A stretch of 64,000 nt of DNA from Chrysophaeum taylorii (Eukaryota; Sar; Pelagophyceae; Pelagomonadales; Pelagomonadaceae): positions 1-64,000 of the forward strand of contig JAQMWT010000164.1 of NCBI GenBank assembly GCA_029834535.1. Reading direction: 5' to 3'. Below, piece after piece: positions 57,814-64,000 of the stretch (its first letter is position 1; each line of letters begins with the position of its first letter). Both the position numbers and the translations under genes were made by a program. A model generated the notes under the pieces. It was not told where the DNA came from. It ran no database searches and saw nothing but the letters and a program-made list of their open reading frames with translations.

Positions 57814-59185
57814 TTTTGAAACTGGTCTTACTTATTACGGTTATTAGGAGGAGCCTTTTTAAAGGTCGACGACCGCGCGCCCTACCTAACCTCCCTCTTC
57901 ATACTACTACTACATACAATCCCCCCGCTTTTTTCCTAGTCATAGTTGTGTCGTCATGCATCATCAGCCGCTCTCATCAACAACAACAACAACAACAACA
58001 ACAACATCCTGATGCTATGATACCCCCCACTATCGTACGCCATCATGCGAAGGGAGGGGCCTCTTCACGCCTGGTGCAAGCTAGCTCGCCTTACCACGTT
58101 TCTCAGTGTACCAACTGCTGCTTTTCACGGAGTTATTATCCCCAAGTGTGAGCTGTGGATGGAAAGAAATCCTCCCAATTTTTTCTTCAGAGGATGATAT
58201 GTCCGTTGCTGCAGCATATGGACAGTTGCTGTAAAAAAAAAGACGGACCAAAACAGTGGTGCGCCAGCCACACCGCAGGAGATGATTGTGTACTCCTCCT
58301 CGGAAACTTGCTGCTCGGCACTAATAAGTACCCTTCCCGAATAACAAAGGTGTTGTGTTGCTGCCAGTGAACACTTCTGCTCTTGACGTGTACGACAAAG
58401 CTCGACGACTCGATTCGTTCAAAGCTACCCGTTGCCAACGAGGAGGTCCCCGCGAAATTGGCGGCGGCTCGCCGTCCAGTAAAAAAGGAAGGAAGGAAGA
58501 CTCCGCGTCTTCATTAACATTTGACGCCGCAGTAGCGAGCCCTGTCTTCGAGGGAAACGCGGTGCTCCGAGCACCTCGAGCAGAGTCGGAGTCGGGGGTA
58601 CTTAAGGCCGCACGCGACGCGCGTATCGAGTCTAATGTCCGCGGGCCACCGAACTATCAACGGACCACATCGTGCGAACTCGGGTTTTCTCGGAATGGTT
58701 TTCCTCGGAGCTGGCTAACGGGAAGTAACGGCCGCCGAACATCCAGGATCCGCCGTAGGGCGATGGCCCGCGACTCGATGCCGTGGTTTTGGCCATTTTC
58801 AGGAAAGGAAAGGAAAGGTTGCCCGAGAATGAATCGCCGCCAGAAACCGCTGGTCGATTCCGGAACTACGACGCACGGAAGGTTGACCTCGAGCGCCTTT
58901 CCTTCGATGTCGAACAAGGTGATTTTGACGTCGCGAGCGAGCTTGAGCTCGTCGAGAGGACATTGAAGGTCGCGCGCAGCGGTAAGACGGAAATCTCGAG
59001 TTCTTCGGCTAAATCAGGCGTCATAATCTCGGCGGCGCAATTGTTGCCAACGAACAGGCGCACTATTTTCTGGCCCCTGCACTAGCCCCTCGAAGTTCAT
59101 CCGGAGAGACGACCGACCTCATGCTGGTGAAAAAACTTGTTGAGGGTTTACGGTGGTGACCAAAGTTATGACTTTTTCGTAATAA
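57814..59185. other. Region upstream of MSH2 without a secure gene
   Basis: Contains a CAACAACAACAACAACAACAAC run (about 57976-58005) and GGAAGGAAGGAAG (about 58485-58500). A frame of 203 codons on the plus strand (58355-58966) has no domain. On the minus strand, 59063-58657 in two frames reads CAAEIMTPDLAEELEI and FDIEGKALEVNLPCVVVPES. That looks like part of a retropepsin-like or clan AA fold from an old retroelement, but I cannot confirm it. If MSH2 has an upstream exon, its first 200 codons would have to lie here; I do not see them. Confidence 0.35.
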
Positions 59186-60234
59186 TCCTAACTACTAATC
59201 GACAGATGTTTGTCTGTTTGTCCCTCGATTTAGGGTAAGGATCAGGTAGGCGCGAGAGTAAGGATCAGGTAGGCGCGAGAGCCAGACAGTGATCCTCCAA
59301 GCCGTCTACGGCGACCTCGCAGACTATTTCCACGACCCGCGGCGGCTCTTTCAGCGCGCCATTCTCACGCCCCGTCGAAACGATGTTGTCGATGCTGACA
59401 ACGCGCGCATGACCGCGGCCTTTTTTTCCCGGAGACGAGGCGTCGGAGTTCTTTTCGGCTGACTAGGTTGGGTCGGAAGACGACGCCTCGCTCTTTACCT
59501 CGGCCTTTTTTTCCCGGAGACGAGGCGTCGGAGTTCTTTTCGGCTGACTAGGTTTTGTCGGAAGACGACGCCTCGCAACCTCGACCCGTCGCACGGCCAC
59601 TGCAACGGTACCAGATACATGATCGATCGTGTCGTTGTCACCGAGGCTCCTCCAACCTGTATCCCTTAAGGCCCGCCGACGCCAAACGATCACCAAGAGC
59701 CAGGGCCAGACGCCCCGCGAGGTCGGCGTCCTCTTGGCGAAGCCCGTCTTCTGCCACGTCCAGCTCCACGTGGCTCTCTGTCTATCGGCAACCCCGAGGA
59801 TATCCTCTTCTGAGTCGACGACTCCACCCTACCCCACACGTGCTGCGCAATACCGATAAGCCCCCTCCCGGCGTCTACACGCGCACTTTAGGTTAACTTA
59901 CTGGGACCAGGCGAACTTACTGGGGTTTGAGATTGGGACTAGGTGAACTTAGTGACCAGGTGAACTTACTGGGACCAAGTGAACTTACTGGGGTTTTTAG
60001 AGTGAACGCAAAGGCTAGCGGCGTGTACGGATCAAAGCGGCTTAGATTGGCGGAGGTGAGAGCGACGAGCTCGAAGGAGAGTGGGGTGAGTGGGTGTGAG
60101 CACGAGTGGGCTTACAGTGTAAGTTACACCGAACTTACTAGGGTTAGAGATTGGGACTAGGTGAACTTACTGGGACCAGGTGAACTTACTGGGGTTAGAG
60201 ATTGGGACTAGGTGAACTTACTGGCCTGCACTTG
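59186..60234 (+). mobile_element. Helitron-like copy 6 (single, complete ends)
   Basis: Starts TCCTAACTACTAATCGACAG after A59185 and ends GGCCTGCACTTG before T60235. It shows A|TC...CTTG|T boundaries as an isolated insertion. A short internal duplication (CGGCCTTTTTTTCCCGGAGACGAGGC block at about 59416 and 59502) replaces the segment that in other copies holds the SLTTNGMLTL coding remnant. Helicase-like remnants flank it. No intact ORF. Confidence 0.75.
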
Positions 60235-60298
60235 TAATAATAATAATAACCACCCACCCTCGCCTGATTATTTATTTTTTCTCTTGGAGAAAAAAAAA

Positions 60299-63200
60299 AT
60301 GGGGGCAGGCTCGAGCTCGAGCGAGGTGGTGCTGTCTGATGAAGAGGCCGCGGTCTGGCGGCGCGAACGCGATCGGATTTTGGTGTCGAGCAAGAGCGTG
60401 AGTTTGGGGGCGACGCTGAAGGATGACGGGGTTTACCACTTCGAGGGGCTGAACGAGGACGAGGTAAAGCGCGTTCGCGACGAACACGTGATTGCCCTCG
60501 CGCGGGATGTGGAGCGCGTGAACCTCGCGCTGTGCGAGGGCGTGACGGACGCGGCGATCGTGGCGGTGGCCGAGGCGTGCCCGGGACTGCGGGGGCTGAG
60601 CGTGGCGGGGTGCGAGCGCGTCTCGGATAAAGGACTGGAAGCCATCGCGGGCGGGTGCGAGGGCCTCGAGGAGCTGAACGTGGCGGGGTGCGTCGAGGTG
60701 ACCGACGCCGGGATCCTGGCGATCGCCGTCGGGTGCACGTCGCTCGAAAAGCTGAACGTGCGCGGGTGCGAGACCGGGGACGCGGGCTTGGAGGCGATCG
60801 CGTCGAGGTGCCCTCTCTTGTCTCAGCTCGACGCGTCCAACTGCGAGGAGGTAAGCGACGCGGGGCTCCTGGCCGTCGCGACGGGGTGCCCGATGTTGAA
60901 AAAGCTGGTGGTCTGGGGGTCGGAGCGGGTCACCGAAGAGGCCATCACCGGAATCGCGGCGGGGTGTCCGTTCTTGTCGCACTTGACGTTGGCGGGGTTG
61001 GCGTCGGCGGACGCGGCGCTCGAAGCCGTCGCGACGCGGTGCCCCAAGCTCGCGTCCCTGGTGGCGTGCGCCTGCCGCGTCCGCAAGCTTCCCGAGTTCG
61101 ACCGGCTTCCAGAATTGAAGATTTTGGATCTCAGACACAACGATATCAAAACGTTGCCGCGATCGATTTCTCGTCTCGAGCTGGACGCGTTTCGCGTAGA
61201 CCATAATCCCCTTCTCGAACGACCGCCGCCCGAAATTGCCGGGGACCTCGCGGCTGTCGGGCGGTACTATTCTTCGGAAGGCAATATCGTCGAGATGCCG
61301 TTGACGACGGTGGTGTTGCTCGGCTCCTCGGACGATCGGCAGCACCTCCCGTCGTCGCGATCTTTCGAGGGGTGCGCGGTCCACGACGCGCGCGGGCCGC
61401 ACGGCGGTCACGCGCCCTGTTTCTCGCCGTCGGCCGTGTATGTTGTTTCCGATCCTGATCCTATCGAGTACCTCGCGCTCGTCGACGCGCGGGCGCCGGG
61501 AGCGTTGGCGTTCGTGGTGACCGCGCGGGACGACGCGGACCTCGATTTCGTCGAGCTGGGCGAGTGGCGAGATCTCGCGGGCGAGCGATGGCGCGTCGAT
61601 CCGAGCAAGCTCAAGACGCTCAGGGTGGAAATCGTGCATTTTGGAAATCTGGTTGAGAAGATTCCGAAGCGTAGCGTTTGGCTTCCGAAATCGTGGGCCG
61701 ACGCCTGGAAAGGTCTCGGGACGGAACCGTACCGATCTCTCGTCGAGTCGGACGCTCTCGACCTCCTCGAAAAACGCGGCGGCGTTTTCGTAGCTGCGGG
61801 CCTCGTCTTCCTCGATACCGCGCTTGTTATGGAGAGCCTGCGATTGCTCGCGACGGCCCCGTTGGACGACTACGATCTCGGGGACGACGTCCCGAAGCGC
61901 GCGCGAGAGGACCTCGAGGACGGCGTGGCGGCGTTGAGCGAGAAGGGCGAGCTCGTCACGGGCGCCGCTCTGGCCGTCTTGTGGAAATCGATCGACCCAG
62001 CTCACTACCCCGCGCTCCTCGACGCTGCGATATCCCTCGGCGTCGTCTTCGGACCAAAGCCCTACGTCCTCTTTCGCCTTCCCGTCGCCGCGCCCGTAGA
62101 CTCGGACTCCGACGACCAAGGCCAGGGCCGCCGCTTGGACCTCGTGGCCGACTTTGGCGGCGGCGGCCCTCGTTGTCCTCGGGCTCTCGTGGAAAAATTC
62201 GCCGCTTGGGCGCACGACCTCGGGACGCCAATCGCCGCGTGGCGCCAAGGCGCTCTCGTCGTCTCCCAGAAGTGTAGGGTCAGAGTCTCCCGGAGCCGGC
62301 ACCGCCTCGTGGTCAGCGTCAGGCCCGACGCCAAGCGCGAGGCCTCGGCCTGGGCGATCCTCGACGCCAGCGTCGCGGCTCTCGGCGACATCTCGACTCG
62401 CTGGTTTCCGGGCGTCGAATACGAGTGCTTTCTCGTCTGTCCCAACTGCCTTTCTCACCTCTTTGGCTGGGATGCCGTCGAAGCCACCGAGTACTGCCCG
62501 AAATGCGGCGATCGCGTCGAAATCAAAAGAACGGATCCGGCTCCCTTTTTTTCGAAGAAAAAGCCAAACAAACAGCTCATTCTCCGACAGCTCGCCAATC
62601 TCGCGGGCCGCGTCGCGACGCGCAGACGTCGCCTCGTCGACCACAAACACTACCCGTCCCTCTTCTTCTTGCTCTCTTCTTCTTCTGAACAAGAAGAAAA
62701 CGAAGAAGAAGCTTCTTCTTCTTCTTCGAAATTTACGGTGGTATTTGTGTGCGAAAGGAGTCGTCGCTGCGTGCCCTACGCCGACCAAAACGGCTTCGAC
62801 TTCCACGTCGAGGACCTTGCCGCCTTCTGGGCTCGCTACGGCGCCATTATCAAGCTCGCCGCGGCCTTCCTGACCACCTCTCCCCCCGAGGACGACGACC
62901 GGTGCGTTCCCGCGAGACTACGCGACGACGTCTCATCCAAGTCGGGGGACATCATCCGAGACTACGCGCGCCGAATCGGCGGCGACATCGACGACGCGAT
63001 CAACATCAAGCCGGCAGACGGTCTCGACGGCATCGAAGCCCTCGACGACGCCAGAAAGGCCACGCTCCACAGACTCGGCCAAGCCTCGTACCGCGCCTTT
63101 GGCGCCTTCCTCGAGTCGGTCGGCTTTGACCTCAAATGCCTCCCGATGCGTCTCGTCCCCGACGACGACGACGGGAAGCTCATCTGGGTTGACGCCCGCG

Positions 63201-63442
63201 AACAACAACAACAACAACAACAACAACAAACGAAGAGACGCGACGACCACCAGAAGGACGACGACCACCAGAAGGACGACGAAAACTCGCGCGCGATGGT
63301 CGTCGCGCGCGCCAGAATGCTCCAGCCCACCCTCGTCCCCCACGAAGAGACCAAGTCCGACCTCGCCGACGCCCGCACCTTTGCGGCCTGGTGTGCGGCT
63401 CTCCCTTCGCTCTGTGCTGATGACCACTGTACCCTCCTCTAG
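60299..63442 (+). CDS. ROCO-like protein: LRR, degenerate Roc, COR, zinc ribbon
   Basis: 1047 residues from ATG 60299. The start MGAGSSSS fits an N-myristoylation site (Gly2, Ser6), suggesting membrane attachment. About residues 70-260: eight or so Cys-containing leucine-rich repeats of the AMN1/F-box type (CEGVTDAAIVAVAEACPGL). Two classical repeats follow (LKILDLRHNDIKTLP). About 331-450: the place of the Roc GTPase, starting MPLTTVVLLGSSDDRQHL, where the P-loop GxxxxGK[ST] is absent. About 461-597: COR-like (VWLPKSWADAW, LRLLATAPLDDYDL, VLFRLP). About 711-740: zinc ribbon CPNCLSHLF...YCPKCGD. The tail has Ser/Glu and poly-Gln runs (63201-63228) and two DDHQKDDDHQKDDE units. ROCO proteins act in signalling through GTP-driven COR dimerisation; without a P-loop this one may be a pseudo-GTPase scaffold. 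No kinase domain. Confidence 0.7.
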   Translation: MGAGSSSSEVVLSDEEAAVWRRERDRILVSSKSVSLGATLKDDGVYHFEGLNEDEVKRVRDEHVIALARDVERVNLALCEGVTDAAIVAVAEACPGLRGLSVAGCERVSDKGLEAIAGGCEGLEELNVAGCVEVTDAGILAIAVGCTSLEKLNVRGCETGDAGLEAIASRCPLLSQLDASNCEEVSDAGLLAVATGCPMLKKLVVWGSERVTEEAITGIAAGCPFLSHLTLAGLASADAALEAVATRCPKLASLVACACRVRKLPEFDRLPELKILDLRHNDIKTLPRSISRLELDAFRVDHNPLLERPPPEIAGDLAAVGRYYSSEGNIVEMPLTTVVLLGSSDDRQHLPSSRSFEGCAVHDARGPHGGHAPCFSPSAVYVVSDPDPIEYLALVDARAPGALAFVVTARDDADLDFVELGEWRDLAGERWRVDPSKLKTLRVEIVHFGNLVEKIPKRSVWLPKSWADAWKGLGTEPYRSLVESDALDLLEKRGGVFVAAGLVFLDTALVMESLRLLATAPLDDYDLGDDVPKRAREDLEDGVAALSEKGELVTGAALAVLWKSIDPAHYPALLDAAISLGVVFGPKPYVLFRLPVAAPVDSDSDDQGQGRRLDLVADFGGGGPRCPRALVEKFAAWAHDLGTPIAAWRQGALVVSQKCRVRVSRSRHRLVVSVRPDAKREASAWAILDASVAALGDISTRWFPGVEYECFLVCPNCLSHLFGWDAVEATEYCPKCGDRVEIKRTDPAPFFSKKKPNKQLILRQLANLAGRVATRRRRLVDHKHYPSLFFLLSSSSEQEENEEEASSSSSKFTVVFVCERSRRCVPYADQNGFDFHVEDLAAFWARYGAIIKLAAAFLTTSPPEDDDRCVPARLRDDVSSKSGDIIRDYARRIGGDIDDAINIKPADGLDGIEALDDARKATLHRLGQASYRAFGAFLESVGFDLKCLPMRLVPDDDDGKLIWVDAREQQQQQQQQQTKRRDDHQKDDDHQKDDENSRAMVVARARMLQPTLVPHEETKSDLADARTFAAWCAALPSLCADDHCTLL

Positions 63443-63471
63443 TTATTTTTCGAGGGTAAGAATAATAAGTG

Positions 63472-64000
63472 ATGTTGTTTCGGGCAAGGACGACAACGCT
63501 CTTGGTCTTCTTCTTCTTGACGCAGAGAGCGGCGTGGTGCGGTGTTGTTGTGCACCCCCTCGTCGCAAAGGAATCGCGCGAGTTTGAGCTGTGCGTGGAC
63601 GACATCGTGGTGGGAAAGACCCGGCAGAGCGTGCGGTGGGTCCCCGGCGAGGAAACAGGAGAAGCTGCTGCGCTGCGCGTAATAAAAACGAAGGACGAGG
63701 CGATCGGCGCCTTCCTCGAACACCGCGTGTCTCTCGCGATGATGATCCGGCGGGAGTTCCGGTTTGCGGCGCGCGAGCTTCTTTTCGAGCCGCGAGTGTT
63801 CTTCACGTCGTTGTCGTGCGGCGTCGACTCGGCGCTGGACCGGATCGGCTCGTGGCTCTTAGTCGACGGAAACACCTTCAACCCGTGGCGCGAGTCCGAC
63901 TGGGAATATTTCTTCGAGGATCGCCCCATCAAGGCAGCGGGCCTCGCCTGCGACGCGACGCGTTTTTTGGCGGATAACGGCCGCTTGGGCGATTTCGCGA
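63472..64000 (+). CDS. N-terminal part of a secreted or membrane protein, cut by the window edge
   Basis: Open from ATG 63472 to the window end (176 codons, no stop). The leader MLFRARTTLLVFFFLTQRAAWC is a typical signal peptide. The following sequence is mixed alpha/beta with a Glu/Arg-rich centre (AFLEHRVSLAMMIRREFRFA) and WLLVDGNTFNPWRESDWEYF. The frame is uninterrupted and codon use matches neighbouring genes. I do not recognise the family. It starts only 30 bp after the stop of the ROCO-like gene on the same strand, so its promoter must overlap that gene's 3' end. Confidence 0.6.
   Translation, partial: MLFRARTTTLLVFFFLTQRAAWCGVVVHPLVAKESREFELCVDDIVVGKTRQSVRWVPGEETGEAAALRVIKTKDEAIGAFLEHRVSLAMMIRREFRFAARELLFEPRVFFTSLSCGVDSALDRIGSWLLVDGNTFNPWRESDWEYFFEDRPIKAAGLACDATRFLADNGRLGDFA

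Noticed and set aside
58355-58966. 203-codon plus-strand ORF upstream of the last Helitron-like copy
   Set aside because: Ser/Arg-rich without a recognisable domain; the minus strand shows weak protease-like fragments instead, so coding status is unresolved.
60272-62806. 844-codon minus-strand frame opposite the ROCO-like gene
   Set aside because: GC-rich antisense openness; Arg-rich product without domains, while the plus frame has clear LRR and COR structure.

Overview
The window looks like nuclear DNA of a GC-rich unicellular eukaryote. The recognisable genes are long and intronless as far as I can see, and transposon sequence fills roughly half of it. A small protein with a hydrophobic leader followed by a transit-like stretch (7650-8147, minus), together with the DOMON/cytochrome b561, ROCO-type, MSH2 and IIB Ca2+-ATPase genes, suits a microalga with a secondary plastid, for example a stramenopile such as a pelagophyte. 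The lineage is inferred, not shown.

Layout. 1-2018: a truncated LTR copy, a minisatellite and a decayed Helitron-like repeat. 2150-3421 (minus) and 3547-6660 (plus): a secreted Pmp-like beta-helix protein and a family-B DNA polymerase, divergently arranged 125 bp apart. 7650-8147: the putative plastid protein. 8485-10290: undefined, decayed coding fragments. 10296-15648: a complete but frame-broken Copia element with 95-96 bp LTRs and the target duplication ACTAT. 15738-17165: an aminopeptidase P pseudogene. 17.6-24.3 kb (minus): a degenerate LINE with RNase H, interrupted by a 780-bp hAT-like element. 24929-35575: a Ty3/Gypsy element inserted inside an older solo LTR, with both target duplications still readable. 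36720-42156: a large surface redox protein carrying nine tandem copies of a Cys/His domain. 42732-43559 (minus): a RING/coiled-coil protein. 44105-48416: three head-to-tail Helitron-like copies facing an inverted fourth. 48632-51928: a plasma-membrane-type Ca2+ pump. 52490-55564: a three-domain glycosyltransferase. 55621-57813 (minus): MSH2. 59186-60234: another Helitron-like copy, ending 64 bp before a ROCO-like LRR-COR gene (60299-63442). 63472-64000: the start of a secreted protein cut by the window edge.

The most notable findings are: (i) a C5-cytosine DNA methyltransferase domain inside the Gypsy polyprotein, between protease and reverse transcriptase; (ii) a 3x(A-B-C) tandem domain array fused to two DOMON domains and a cytochrome b561; and (iii) head-to-tail Helitron-like arrays that keep a PIF1-helicase remnant. 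No operon logic applies. The host genes are independent units; the only visible sharing of control DNA is the short divergent promoter at 3422-3546 and the transposon end abutting the ROCO gene.

Several young elements (LTRs 98-99 percent identical) and one host gene carry isolated 1-2 bp frame breaks, so residual assembly indels must be kept in mind. All family assignments rest on reading motifs by eye; no database search was possible.
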